A stretch of DNA of 61,056 bases from Spirochaetaceae bacterium (GCA_007693325.1 REDW01000115.1:1-61056); one strand, 5' to 3'; shown: positions 18,152 through 27,474, counted from the first letter of the stretch. Numbers and translations: made by a program. The notes: generated from the sequence alone by a model not told the origin.

Positions 18152-19333
18152 CTAGTCAGCGGGACTGGTGGTGTCAAGCATTGCGATGATTGCGCTACCG
18201 AGCGCTGATCCGTCGATGCCGAGTTCGGAAACCGACAGTTCCAGCTCGTTGAAGATTTCGGCCATGGTGTGCAGCGAGAGTGCTTCGCGCACGCTGTCCA
18301 GCAGGATTGCGCCGGCGTTGATCATCCCCCCTCCCAGAACGATATGCGAGGGGTTGAGCAGGTTTGCCGCGTTGGCCAGAGCCAATCCGATGAAACCGCC
18401 CGCGCTGCGAAGCAAGTCTCGGGCCAGCGCATCGCCGGTGTTGGCAGCTACGCCGACGTCGGCTGCCGAAATCGAATCCACGTTGCCCTGGACCAAGTCC
18501 ATGAGCATCGGCGATTTGCCCTGGCGTACCGCCGTCCGTGCAATTGCCGCCACGGCCTTACCCGAAGCTACGGTTTCCAGGCAGCCGTGCTTGCCGCAGG
18601 TGCAGACGGTTCCATCCGGAACCACGGTAACGTGGCCAATCTCGCCGGACTTGTAGTTTGTTCCCCGGTAGAGCTCGCCTCCGGCGTAAATCGCCATGCC
18701 TACGCCGTAACCGATATCGATCACCAGAAAGTCGCTTGCACGTTGAACCGAACCGGTCCAGCGTTCGGCAACTCCCAGCGTTCGCGAGGAGTCTTCGATA
18801 ACCAGCGGCGCGGTAGTGTCGGCTGAGAGAATCTTGTGCAGCTGGATGTTGCGCCACCCGACGATGTTCTCGGCTACGATCGAAACGCCGGCACGCGGAT
18901 CAACGAAGCCAGGAACGCAAACCCCCACTCCGCCTACGGAAGCTGTGCGATTTTCGGACACCTGCAGGCGGTTTGCAACGCTACGCAGCTGGCTGATGAT
19001 CATCTCAACACCAAGGCCGGGGCGGATGTCGAATGCTACGCGCTCCAGCACGCTGCAATTGGCGTCTACCAGAATACCAATGATGTGAGTTGCGCCGAGA
19101 TCAAGCCCAATGTAATTGCGGTACGAACTGTTTATCGAAAACAACTCCTGCCGGCGACCCGCGGCGGACTGCTGCCGGCCGGCCGGGATCAGCAATCCCC
19201 TGTCAAGGAGCGTCTTGACGGTGTGCGCAACCGTCCTGGTGTGCAGGCCGAGCGCTGCCGCAAGATCCGAGCGCGTAGCCGTGCGGTTTTGCCGCAGGTA
19301 GCTGAGAATGAGTGTGATTGTTTGATTGCTCAT
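18152..19333 (-). CDS. ROK-family transcriptional repressor (NagC/XylR type)
   Basis: This 393-residue protein combines an N-terminal MarR-like winged helix (ILSYLRQNRTATRSDLAAAL) with a ROK sugar-kinase fold. ATP-site-like GLDLGATHI, VCVPGFVDP and the zinc-binding CTCGKHGCLET are all present. I chose the ATG at 19333, since the 56 residues upstream look non-coding. It is divergent from a NagB-like gene, so it probably controls amino-sugar or related carbohydrate genes in response to a sugar ligand. A possible promoter lies on the minus strand with TACAAT (complement of 19399-19404). Confidence 0.88.
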   Translation of the reverse strand: MSNQTITLILSYLRQNRTATRSDLAAALGLHTRTVAHTVKTLLDRGLLIPAGRQQSAAGRRQELFSINSSYRNYIGLDLGATHIIGILVDANCSVLERVAFDIRPGLGVEMIISQLRSVANRLQVSENRTASVGGVGVCVPGFVDPRAGVSIVAENIVGWRNIQLHKILSADTTAPLVIEDSSRTLGVAERWTGSVQRASDFLVIDIGYGVGMAIYAGGELYRGTNYKSGEIGHVTVVPDGTVCTCGKHGCLETVASGKAVAAIARTAVRQGKSPMLMDLVQGNVDSISAADVGVAANTGDALARDLLRSAGGFIGLALANAANLLNPSHIVLGGGMINAGAILLDSVREALSLHTMAEIFNELELSVSELGIDGSALGSAIIAMLDTTSPAD

Positions 19334-19486
19334 ACGAGCCTCACTATCGGTATCGGTGACCACGTACACGCGGCCCGGACCTGCGCGGTACGGCGGGTAT
19401 TGTACAATGGCTCCGCGCAAAAAAGCAATAGCGTGCTGTAAATCGAGATATAAAGAGTGCAATAGCAGTAATGGACCATTTATTTC

Positions 19487-19515
19487 TTGACGTGTACTCA
19501 ATACCCGGATAGGAT
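19487..19515 (+). promoter_or_regulatory. Sigma70-type promoter for the NagB-like gene
   Basis: TTGACG (19487-19492) and TAGGAT (19510-19515) are 17 bases apart. The predicted start near 19522 leaves a leader of about 60 bases ending in AGGAGGA before the ATG at 19583. It lies in the 249-base divergent region shared with the ROK repressor, so ROK control is plausible; I did not find a clean ROK operator. Confidence 0.5.
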
Positions 19516-19582
19516 GACAGTAATGTCTGTTTAGCGCCCATTAAAGCTATTCTAAGGACAATAATCGCAGGAGGAATTGTAG

Positions 19583-20518
19583 ATGAGTGATTTCACGTTC
19601 AGACCGGCGGATTTCGTCCCGTTCAAGGACGCTGCTGCACTGGCCAAAGCACGATCGGTCCATGGTAAGGAGCTGGAGAACTATTCAAATGAAAAAATGA
19701 AGATCCGGGTTACCAAGAACCCGCATCCAATTGTGATCGGGGATATCTTCACCAGAATCAAGTCCTCGGATGACCAGGACCGTAAGCAGGTGTTGATACT
19801 CGGTAATCCGGAACCCGAGACCTATGTCCCGGTGGCAGAGCTGATCAACTATCACAAAGTGAATTGCCGCAATCTCTACATCTTTGCCATGGACGAGTGG
19901 GCAGACCAGGACGGCAATATCGCTCCCGAGAGTTACCCGGCCAGCTTTGCGCGCTCGATGCTCAACTACTTTGTCTATCAGATCGATGAGAAGCTGCGGA
20001 TGCCGCTCGACCAGGTGTTTTATCCCACAAATCAGAACATCCGGGATTACTCCAAAATGATCACCGATACCGGTGAGGGCGGGGCTGACGTCTGTTACTC
20101 CAGTCCGGGATGGGCGGGGCACATCGCCTTTGTTGACCCGTCACCGGAGTTCCTGGTTGATGACATGGATGAATACCTCAAGCTCGATGCACGGATAGTA
20201 ACGCTGCATCCGCTGACAGTCTGTCAGAACTCGCTGCACGGCGTATTCGGGCAATCCGGCGATATTGCTAATGTTCCTCCCAAAGCGGCCACTATTGGCC
20301 CTGGGGATGTTGCCCGGTCACGGGAGAGAATCGAGATACACGCCTTGCAGACAATGGGAACCTTTGTCTCGTGGCAGCGGATGATTTCGCGTCTGATTCT
20401 GCTCGGGCCGGTTACGCCGTACGTCCCGAGTTCAATCTTTCAGCTGCTGGAGACGCAGGTCTACGTCAGCGAGGAAATCGCCGCACCGTTCGAGTGCTGG
20501 GAGACGGTCGGGTACTGA
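19583..20518 (+). CDS. Glucosamine-6-phosphate deaminase/isomerase-like protein
   Basis: The 311-residue protein is related to the NagB/SugarP_isomerase fold. Aligned by eye, FAMDEWADQDG corresponds to the NagB MDEY region and SSPGWAGHIAFVDPS to GxGxDGHIAF, and PKAATIGPGDVARSR to the later AxTVG segment. The N-terminal phosphate loop (LTGGSTP in NagB) is replaced by LGNPEPETY, and the protein is about 45 residues longer than E. coli NagB. It is therefore a divergent paralogue whose substrate may differ. It is divergent from a ROK repressor and has its own promoter and a strong AGGAGGA site. Confidence 0.75.
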   Translation: MSDFTFRPADFVPFKDAAALAKARSVHGKELENYSNEKMKIRVTKNPHPIVIGDIFTRIKSSDDQDRKQVLILGNPEPETYVPVAELINYHKVNCRNLYIFAMDEWADQDGNIAPESYPASFARSMLNYFVYQIDEKLRMPLDQVFYPTNQNIRDYSKMITDTGEGGADVCYSSPGWAGHIAFVDPSPEFLVDDMDEYLKLDARIVTLHPLTVCQNSLHGVFGQSGDIANVPPKAATIGPGDVARSRERIEIHALQTMGTFVSWQRMISRLILLGPVTPYVPSSIFQLLETQVYVSEEIAAPFECWETVGY

Positions 20519-20615
20519 GTGCGCCGGTGTGCCGGGCAGTGGCGCGTGACGATAGCGGATGGGTTGACCGGCTGCGTCTACAGTGCAAGGATAGGAGTAC
20601 GCAGGAGGTGCCGCT

Positions 20616-21794
20616 ATGAAAAAGTCACTCTGCGCACTGCTTCTCGTGGTGGTTGGTTGCGCTCTGGCGACCGCCGACGGTTCCATCAATGACGCAATGC
20701 TGCAGGACCTCGGCCGGATGGCGCCGGGACAGGCCGCAGATCGGTTGCAAAGTCTGGCGCCCGAAGAGGCGGTAGCGTACGGAACCGCGCTGTTCCAGCT
20801 GTGGATGCGCGACGGTCAAACCGCCGCTGCCGAGGCGATCCTGGAGAGCACAGTCCGCATAGCCACAGCAGCAGCGATGCACTTCAAAGAAGCAGAGCTG
20901 CTGTCAACCCAGGCGTTTCTGGCGCAGCGGCGCGGACAGATTCGCGACGCTATCTCACTTGCCAGTCGAGCCATCGAGGGCTACCGCCGCAGCGAAGCCA
21001 TCGATGCACAGCTCACAATGCTTATGTTCCTGGGGAACCTGCAGCACCGTCTCGGGGCCTTATCGGCGGCGCTGGAAACCATACAGGAGCTTATTGAGCG
21101 CCGCGAACAGATAGATGACGTTCTTTTCTACGCAGACGCGTTGACCGAGGCGGGCATGCTGCGCTACAAGATTGGACGGCTGGAACAGCTGCCGACGCTG
21201 CTGGACGAAGCGCTCGAAATCTATCGCGAGCATGACCAGCAAAACGGGATTGGCACGATCTACCGGATCTACGGCAATTACCACAACGCGCTGCGTGATC
21301 CGCTGACCGCGCTGGACTACTACGAGCGCGCGCGCGAGCACTACGTGCAGACCAACAATGTTCACGACTACGCTAACATCTCGTTCAACATCGGGATTGT
21401 TCATGTCGGTCTGGGTGCGGCCGAGGACGCCGTGGGCTATTTCGAGAACGCTATCGAGAACTTTGCCGCTGCCGGCTCATTCTCGGGCGCTGGGATGGCA
21501 GGTACCGAGCTGGCGCGCGCTCTGCTCACGCTCAACCGCCTCGCGGAAGCGCAAGTTATTGTGGAGCAGGCCAAGCGTCACCTGGAAGGCAGCCAGTCTT
21601 ATCGGCGCCTGGCCCAGGCGCACACTATCAGCGCCGCTATACGCTACGCTCAGGGCCGCGAAGAGGACGCGCTCGACGCCTATCGCGAGGCATTATCAAT
21701 CTACCGTGAACTCGGTCTAACAGACGATGCCCAGCATGTCCTGGAACTGATCAACCGGGTGCGTGACGGTTCGCACCGCGGACTGGGGATCTGA
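20616..21794 (+). CDS. Exported TPR-repeat protein
   Basis: This 392-residue protein starts with MKKSLCALLLVVVGCALATA, a signal peptide that could be cut either by signal peptidase I (after ALA) or, if VVGC acts as a lipobox, by signal peptidase II. The rest is alpha-helical with TPR-like units, for example around AISLASRAIEGYRRS, ALDYYERAREHYVQTN, AVGYFENAIENFAAAG and ALDAYREALSIYRELG. A scaffold or binding role in the envelope is likely, but no partner can be named. AGGAGG precedes the ATG, 97 bases after the NagB-like gene. Confidence 0.72.
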   Translation: MKKSLCALLLVVVGCALATADGSINDAMLQDLGRMAPGQAADRLQSLAPEEAVAYGTALFQLWMRDGQTAAAEAILESTVRIATAAAMHFKEAELLSTQAFLAQRRGQIRDAISLASRAIEGYRRSEAIDAQLTMLMFLGNLQHRLGALSAALETIQELIERREQIDDVLFYADALTEAGMLRYKIGRLEQLPTLLDEALEIYREHDQQNGIGTIYRIYGNYHNALRDPLTALDYYERAREHYVQTNNVHDYANISFNIGIVHVGLGAAEDAVGYFENAIENFAAAGSFSGAGMAGTELARALLTLNRLAEAQVIVEQAKRHLEGSQSYRRLAQAHTISAAIRYAQGREEDALDAYREALSIYRELGLTDDAQHVLELINRVRDGSHRGLGI

Positions 21795-21809
21795 GCCGGG
21801 GATCGTGGC

Positions 21810-23480
21810 TCAGCTGCGCGGCTCGATGCCCCGTTTGCGGAACCGCGCCACTATCTGTTCGAAGCTCAATCCGTAACCGCGGGCGACGTCGTGCGCGTAG
21901 CTGCTGCCGTACGGTGGGGCAAACCGAATCCGGTAGGTGCGGCGGCCGCCGTGCTCGTCATCGTTCTCAACTTCAGCGCGCAGGCTTACTACGCGGTCGC
22001 TGCGGTTGTCAGCTCCGGCGTCTGCGCCCGCCGCGGCGTTGATCTGTTCGCAGCGCGCAGCCAGATCGTGCAGGTGTGTGGCAAAGAGCGTACGGACGCC
22101 CAACTGACGCAACGCGCGCATCAGCTCTTCGGCGATCCCTGCCGCCTCCATTGGCCCGGTCCCCGACAGTGACTCGTTGCACAGTATCAGGCTGTGCGGC
22201 GTCACCTGCTCCATAATCGAGGATAGACGCTGCAGCTCCTCGGCAAAGCGGCCGGTGGGCTCGCCGGCCGACTCGCGAACCGGAAAGTGAGTCCATATCC
22301 CGTCTACGGGACTGATGCGCGTTTGTCCGGCCGGTACAAACAGGCCAGCCTGCGCCAGCACCTGGATAATGCCGGTGGCCTGCAGGTAAGTAGTCTTGCC
22401 GCCGTGATTGGGGCCGGTGAGAATCTGGATCCGGTGATCGCGGTCAAACTGAATATCGTTGCTGACTACGGTTGTGCTCGGCTGGTGGCTGGTTTCCGTG
22501 GCGCGTAGCGCCAGATGCAGATTGTACGCACCGCGGGCATGAAGGCAGCGCTCCTCTGCCGCGGCAACTTCGGGAGCGCTGATCTCAAAACCCGCCCGTT
22601 GCAGATGCTGCATCAGGTTGACTGCACCGATGTAGAAGCGCAGCTGCGGTTCCAGACAGCGCAACAGCGACGTGTTGGCCTGCAGGTAACGCTCCAGGCC
22701 GCGCTGCAGCGGACGCGCCACATCCCGCAGCAGTTTCTCGATATCGCGAAACAACGGCGCCAGCGGCATCTTGCTTCCCGGCGGATAATTGAGCGCCGCC
22801 GCGGAAGGCGAGCGGTGTAACGGCGTCGCGCTGAGATACTCCGAACTGCGACCCAGAAGACTTCCCATCAGAGTGTTGTCCCTGAACGGCCGTTCGTTGA
22901 CCGACAGGAGCGCAGCCTCTACCGGCCGCAGGCGTTCATCGAGATTGATGCCAACCGTAACACTACGGCGTTTCTGCAGCGCGGCGCGCATGCTCGGAAG
23001 TTCAGCGCTCAGTTCACCAAACTCCGCCGAGTTGACCCGCTCAGTCAGCTCGGCAGCCAGGGTGGACAGCGCACTGCTGCTGTGCAGGCTGCGCAGTGTC
23101 TGCTGCAGCTGTGCGGTGCACTCAACGTAGAGCTCGAGCTCACCGAGGCGCCAGATCGCCTGCAGCAGCGGGCTGTCGGACTCTCCGGCAGCGCGTGCAA
23201 AGGAGGTAAGCTCTCGCATGGGTTCAATGGTCTCGCGCAGCGAGTCACAGACGTGAGGATTGTCAAAAAGACCAAACAGGATCTGTTGGCGGTAGTCGAT
23301 TACCGCGGCGTCACGCGGAGGGTTACGCAGTACATCCAGTACCAATTCTGCACCAACGCCGTCAGGCGATATCGCGCGCGCCAGCTCGCGCAGTCCCAGA
23401 TCGACGACGGTATCCTCCGGCAGCAGGATGGGCTCGTTATGCGGAACCCCTGGTGGCCAGAGCAGGTCAATCATCGCCAT
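21810..23480 (-). CDS. MutS-family ATPase (MutS-like, domain V type)
   Basis: The 556-residue protein has only the core and ATPase part of MutS: a long helical region resembling the MutS lever and clamp, then Walker A GPNHGGKTTYL, a Q-loop-like region, a Walker B-like LILCNESLSGTGPMEA, and the switch histidines in ATHLHDL. Walker B reads N-E where classical MutS has D-E. No mismatch-recognition domain (F-x-E) is present, so it is not the mismatch repair MutS. The ATG at 23480 overlaps the TGA of the upstream ABC ATPase by one base (TGATG), which implies translational coupling to the peptide transporter operon. The role is unknown. Confidence 0.75.
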   Translation of the reverse strand: MAMIDLLWPPGVPHNEPILLPEDTVVDLGLRELARAISPDGVGAELVLDVLRNPPRDAAVIDYRQQILFGLFDNPHVCDSLRETIEPMRELTSFARAAGESDSPLLQAIWRLGELELYVECTAQLQQTLRSLHSSSALSTLAAELTERVNSAEFGELSAELPSMRAALQKRRSVTVGINLDERLRPVEAALLSVNERPFRDNTLMGSLLGRSSEYLSATPLHRSPSAAALNYPPGSKMPLAPLFRDIEKLLRDVARPLQRGLERYLQANTSLLRCLEPQLRFYIGAVNLMQHLQRAGFEISAPEVAAAEERCLHARGAYNLHLALRATETSHQPSTTVVSNDIQFDRDHRIQILTGPNHGGKTTYLQATGIIQVLAQAGLFVPAGQTRISPVDGIWTHFPVRESAGEPTGRFAEELQRLSSIMEQVTPHSLILCNESLSGTGPMEAAGIAEELMRALRQLGVRTLFATHLHDLAARCEQINAAAGADAGADNRSDRVVSLRAEVENDDEHGGRRTYRIRFAPPYGSSYAHDVARGYGLSFEQIVARFRKRGIEPRS

Positions 23481-24493
23481 CACGGAATCGAGCGTGGTTT
23501 GAGCTCGGCTTCGGTATAGATGCAGGCGCTGAACTGCTTCGGCCGGCGCTCCAGCAGCCGGTGGTCGCAGCCGGCACAATCGCTCTGCGCAAACGGACAG
23601 CGCGGCGTGAAACGGCATCCCTCTGGAAGGTTGATCTGATCCGGCGGAGCGTCATCAACGCTGACTTCTGCGCGTACGTAGTCAGGGTCGGCCACCGGGA
23701 CCGAACTCACCAGCACCCGGGTGTACGGGTGTTGCGGATACGCAATGACTTCATCGGCAGGGCCTATCTCTACGATCTTTCCCAGGTACATCACCGCAAT
23801 ACGGTCGCAAAGATACTTGATGGTTGCCAGATCGTGTGAGACGTAGATCATGGTCAGACCCATACGCCGGCGTAGCCGTTTCAGCAGATTCAGGATGTCG
23901 GCACGGATCGAGACGTCGAGCATCGATACCGGCTCGTCCGCAATCAGCACCTTTGGCTCCAGCACAATGCCGCGTGCAATGGCAACACGCTGTCGCTGGC
24001 CTCCCGAGAGTTCGTGTGGAAAGCGGTGCAGGTAGTTTGCCGCCGGTTTGAGTTCGGCAATCTCCAGCGACTCGCTGACGCGGCGCGCGATCTCGGACTT
24101 GAGGCGGACCCCGTGAATTCTCAGCGGTTCAGCTATGGTTTCAAAAACGTTGAAGCGTGGGTTGAGCGTCTCGTAGGGATCCTGAAAGATCATCTGCACC
24201 TCGCGCCGGAAGCGCTTGCGGTCGGCGCGGGTGTCCGCCTCCAGCGGGTGGCCGTCGAGCAGAATGACGCCAGAAGTGGCCTCCTGCAGACGCACGATGA
24301 TCTCACCGGTGGTAGTCTTGCCTGATCCGCTCTCGCCGGCCAGTCCCAGAATCTCGCCGCGCTCGACCTCCAGTGAGATATCGTCAACCGCGCGTACATA
24401 GTGCTGCTCTCTGTCAAACAGCCGGCGCAGCCTGCGGCGCACCGGATAGTACTTGGTCAGCTTCTCAACTTTTATCAATGGTCCGTTACTCAT
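23480..24493 (-). CDS. Oligopeptide/dipeptide ABC transporter ATP-binding protein (OppF/DppF type)
   Basis: This is the second ATPase of the importer. It has Walker A GESGSGKTT, the signature LSGGQRQRVAIARG, Walker B VLIADEPVSMLDVS, and the C-terminal oligopeptide-transporter extension with cysteines (GCRFTPRCPFAQSDC), giving 337 residues from the ATG at 24493. That ATG overlaps the stop of the OppD-type gene by four bases (ATGA). With its partner it should form the heterodimeric cytoplasmic motor. The transported peptide is not evident from sequence. Confidence 0.93.
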   Translation of the reverse strand: MSNGPLIKVEKLTKYYPVRRRLRRLFDREQHYVRAVDDISLEVERGEILGLAGESGSGKTTTGEIIVRLQEATSGVILLDGHPLEADTRADRKRFRREVQMIFQDPYETLNPRFNVFETIAEPLRIHGVRLKSEIARRVSESLEIAELKPAANYLHRFPHELSGGQRQRVAIARGIVLEPKVLIADEPVSMLDVSIRADILNLLKRLRRRMGLTMIYVSHDLATIKYLCDRIAVMYLGKIVEIGPADEVIAYPQHPYTRVLVSSVPVADPDYVRAEVSVDDAPPDQINLPEGCRFTPRCPFAQSDCAGCDHRLLERRPKQFSACIYTEAELKPRSIP

Positions 24494-25530
24494 TGCTGCG
24501 GCGTCTCCTGCTGTTCGATCCGCGTGCGGACAGCTTCCCACGTATCGCGGTTGCGTGCCCGGGTGCGGAAATCATTGACCTGGTCGGTATACCAGCAGGC
24601 CGCGTGATGGTTCGATTTGACCTTCACCAGCGGCGGGGTCCGGCTGCGGCATTGGCTGGTGGCGAATGGACAACGCTCCTGAAAACGGCAGCCTGGCTGT
24701 TCCTGCATCAGGTTGGGTGGTGTCCCCGGGATTGAGACCAGCTCTTCACCGGTGATGTCGGTGATGCTCGGGAAGGCGTTCTGCAGTCCCAGCGAGTATG
24801 GGTGGTACGGCGCGCGAAAAAAGCTTGCGCTATCGGCCTGTTCCATGATCTTGCCGCCGTACATTACGATGATTCTTTCGCAAATCTCGCTGACTACCGA
24901 GATATCGTGGGTGATGAAGATCATGGAAGTCGAGATCTGCCTCTGGATCGCCCGGATGCGCTGCAGGATGCGACCCTGCACCACCACGTCCAGCGCAGTT
25001 GTCGGCTCATCAGCAACGATAATATCGGGCTCCAGTGAGAGCGCCATAGCGATGATTGCACGCTGCTTCATACCGCCGGAAAGCTGGTGCGGATAGCTCG
25101 ACAGGCGTTTTTCTTCCAGTCCCACCATACCGAAGACCTCGACGCAGCGCGCATGCGCCGCGTGCCGGCCGATGTTCGAGTGCGCAAGGATACCTTCCCT
25201 GATCTGGTGGCCGACGGTGTACACCGGGTTGAGCGAGTTCATCGCGCTCTGCGACACCAGCGCGATCTTGCTGTGACGGATGCGGCGCATATGGTCGGGG
25301 CTCTTGCCTACCAGGTTCTCGCCGTGGAACAGTACTCTACCGCCGGAAATCGCGCCGTTTTCGGGCAGCAGCCGCAGCAACGCCTTGGCCACGGTGGTCT
25401 TGCCGCATCCCGATTCACCGACGATTCCCAGGCTCTCGCCGCGTTGGAGGTTGAACGAGACATCATCCACGGCCTTCAGAACGCCGTCCTCGGTAGTGTA
25501 TTCGATACTTAGATTCTGTACTTCCAGCAT
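24490..25530 (-). CDS. Oligopeptide/dipeptide ABC transporter ATP-binding protein (OppD/DppD type)
   Basis: The 346-residue ATPase has Walker A GESGCGKTT, the signature LSGGMKQRAIIAMAL, Walker B IIVADEPTTALDVV, and the C-terminal cysteine-containing extension (GCRFQERCPFATSQC) typical of OppD/DppD. It pairs with the OppF-type ATPase encoded immediately downstream with a four-base overlap. The start is 12 bases beyond the stop of the OppC-type permease gene. It belongs to the importer operon that begins with the binding-protein gene at 29175. Confidence 0.93.
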   Translation of the reverse strand: MLEVQNLSIEYTTEDGVLKAVDDVSFNLQRGESLGIVGESGCGKTTVAKALLRLLPENGAISGGRVLFHGENLVGKSPDHMRRIRHSKIALVSQSAMNSLNPVYTVGHQIREGILAHSNIGRHAAHARCVEVFGMVGLEEKRLSSYPHQLSGGMKQRAIIAMALSLEPDIIVADEPTTALDVVVQGRILQRIRAIQRQISTSMIFITHDISVVSEICERIIVMYGGKIMEQADSASFFRAPYHPYSLGLQNAFPSITDITGEELVSIPGTPPNLMQEQPGCRFQERCPFATSQCRSRTPPLVKVKSNHHAACWYTDQVNDFRTRARNRDTWEAVRTRIEQQETPQQ

Positions 25531-25542
25531 GGTGTACTCTTC

Positions 25543-26454
25543 TTATCGCTTTCTCAGACGGGGATCGACAACGGCCTCCAGCGACCGCGCTACAAAGAAA
25601 ATCGACAATAGCAGCAGCACGATGGCAAGCCCCGGTGGTGCGGTCCACCACCACGCCAGCCGCGAGTAGCCCGAGACGAAGTTGATATGCAGGATCTGTC
25701 CCCAGCTAGTCACGCGCGGATCGCCGAAACCGAGGAAAGCAACGCTGGCCTCAGCCATAATCGCCCAGTTGACCATGAACGCCATTTCCAGCAGCACCAG
25801 CGGTATGACATTGGGCAGAATGTAGCGTGCCATGATGCGCACGTGCCCGGCGCCGGCAACCCGGGCTGCCTTGATGTAGGGCCGCTGCGCAATCGAGAGA
25901 ACCTGCGACCGCACGATACGCGCAACAGTACGCCACGAGAGCAGCGAGACCGCCAGAATGATATTCCACATGCTCGGTTGCAGAATTGCCGAAAGAACGA
26001 TGACAAACGGTATAAACGGTATTGCGTAGAAGAAGTCGACTATCCGCATCAGTACGGTGTCAATCCAGCCGCCGAAGTAACCGGCAATGATGCCGACCAC
26101 CGACCCAACCAGCGTAACCAGCACGGCGGCCAGAAAGCCTACCGTCAACGCGGTACGGGTTCCCAGAATCACCTGGCTGAAAATATCGCGGCCTACGTCG
26201 GTGGTACCAAAGGGGTACTGCCACGACGGTTGTTCCAGCCGCCGGATAGAGCCCTCGGCGTCATAGTGCCGCTCGCGCGGCCCGTGCGGGGCCAGGCTTT
26301 CGGCAAAGACGCCGATAAAGATGAAGCAGAGCAGCAGAATCACGCCGAACAGTGCCAAACGGTCACGCTTGAGATTGGACCAGAAGATGTAGAACAGGCT
26401 CTGCCTGTTGACGGAACGTCGCGACCTGATCTTCATACTCGCTTCATCCTTCAT
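25543..26454 (-). CDS. ABC transporter permease (OppC/DppC type)
   Basis: This is an inner-membrane permease of about 303 residues with an N-terminal membrane helix preceding the BPD_transp_1 domain, as in OppC. Visible features are a first hydrophobic helix (LFGVILLLCFIFIGVF), GTDVGRDIFSQV-like TTDVGRDIFS, several further helices, and the EAA loop (RVAGAGHVRIMARYILPN). An internal ATG at 26436 is an alternative start. It overlaps the OppB-type gene by four bases. With OppB it forms the translocation channel. Confidence 0.92.
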   Translation of the reverse strand: MKDEASMKIRSRRSVNRQSLFYIFWSNLKRDRLALFGVILLLCFIFIGVFAESLAPHGPRERHYDAEGSIRRLEQPSWQYPFGTTDVGRDIFSQVILGTRTALTVGFLAAVLVTLVGSVVGIIAGYFGGWIDTVLMRIVDFFYAIPFIPFVIVLSAILQPSMWNIILAVSLLSWRTVARIVRSQVLSIAQRPYIKAARVAGAGHVRIMARYILPNVIPLVLLEMAFMVNWAIMAEASVAFLGFGDPRVTSWGQILHINFVSGYSRLAWWWTAPPGLAIVLLLLSIFFVARSLEAVVDPRLRKR

Positions 26455-27422
26455 CTGTACGCGATTCGCGGATCGAGAAAGGCGTACAGGATGTCCGCCA
26501 CCAGATTCATGAACATCACCAATGCGGAAATTATGATGAAGATGCCCTGTGCCAGCGGGTAATCAGAACGCGTGACCGCTTGAACAATCTCGCGTCCCAG
26601 TCCGGGCCAGCTGAAGACAACCTCGATCAGCACCTGCCCACCGATAGCAGCGCCAATGAACAGGGCGCCTGCGGTTACCACAGGAAGCAGTGCGTTGCGC
26701 GCAGCGTGCTTGTAGAGTACGCTGCGGTCGCGCAGGCCCTTGGCGCGAGCCATTTCGATGTAGTCCTCGGACATCACCTCCAGCATGCTGTTACGCATGA
26801 TCAGAAGCGGTGTAGCCAAAAAATAGAGCCCGGCAACAAAAGCGGGCAGAATCAGGTGGCGCACAAAATCACGGTTCAGGAACACCTCGGCAAAGCTGTC
26901 GCCAACGTATCCGGTGGTGCGCATGCCCTGGGCTGGAAACCAGCCCAGGGTCACCGAGAAGAGCATGATTGCCATCAGCCCGACCCAGAACGTTGGTGCC
27001 GATCTGAATATCAGGCTGAACGTGACCCCAACCGACTCCAGCCGCGAGCCGCGGTTCCACGCCATCCAGGCGCCCCACAGAATACCGAACGTATAGGCAA
27101 ACAGCATCGCAGTGAGCATAAGGATCAGCGTTGCCGGCAGCCGATCCCCGATCACGCGCAGCACGGTGCGGTTGTAGAAGTAGGAGTTGCCAAAATCCAG
27201 CTGTACCAGGTCCCTCATGAAAATCCGGTACTGGGTCCACAGACTTTCATGAAGGCCGTAGCGCTCGAGCAGCGCCTGACGCGCTTCACGCGGTATCGAC
27301 GGATCAACCATGCTGGCGGTTGGATCTCCGGGCATCGTGCGGAACATGAGAAAGATCATCGTGGCTACCAGCAGCAGCATCACGATCATAATCAGAAGCC
27401 GTTTCACGATATAGGCTAACAC
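26451..27422 (-). CDS. ABC transporter permease (OppB/DppB type)
   Basis: The 323-residue protein begins with the OppB-like N-terminal helix (YIVKRLLIMIVMLLL) and a periplasmic segment (MPGDPT), then the BPD_transp_1 domain with the EAA loop (MARAKGLRDRSVLYKHAARNALLP) and terminal helices. It is the first permease gene after the binding-protein gene, from which it is separated by 88 bases containing a strong stem-loop, and it overlaps the OppC-type gene by four bases. Confidence 0.92.
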   Translation of the reverse strand: MLAYIVKRLLIMIVMLLLVATMIFLMFRTMPGDPTASMVDPSIPREARQALLERYGLHESLWTQYRIFMRDLVQLDFGNSYFYNRTVLRVIGDRLPATLILMLTAMLFAYTFGILWGAWMAWNRGSRLESVGVTFSLIFRSAPTFWVGLMAIMLFSVTLGWFPAQGMRTTGYVGDSFAEVFLNRDFVRHLILPAFVAGLYFLATPLLIMRNSMLEVMSEDYIEMARAKGLRDRSVLYKHAARNALLPVVTAGALFIGAAIGGQVLIEVVFSWPGLGREIVQAVTRSDYPLAQGIFIIISALVMFMNLVADILYAFLDPRIAYR

Positions 27423-27449
27423 GAAACAGAATCTCCTCTGCTGAAGCTA

Positions 27450-27474
27450 GAGGGCCGGCCGGGTGCCGGCCCTC
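27450..27474 (-). terminator. Intra-operon stem-loop between binding-protein and permease genes
   Basis: A perfect 10-bp inverted repeat (GAGGGCCGGC at 27450-27459 and its complement at 27465-27474) flanks a five-base loop. There is no run of T on the minus-strand 3' side, so it is a poor intrinsic terminator. In binding-protein operons such hairpins commonly protect the 3' end of the abundant first message or attenuate read-through, which fits its place 36 bases after the binding-protein stop. Confidence 0.65.

Noticed and set aside
21810-23480. Calling the MutS-family gene mutS or mutS2
   Set aside because: The mismatch-recognition domain of MutS is absent and there is no C-terminal Smr nuclease domain of MutS2; the Walker B is also atypical.
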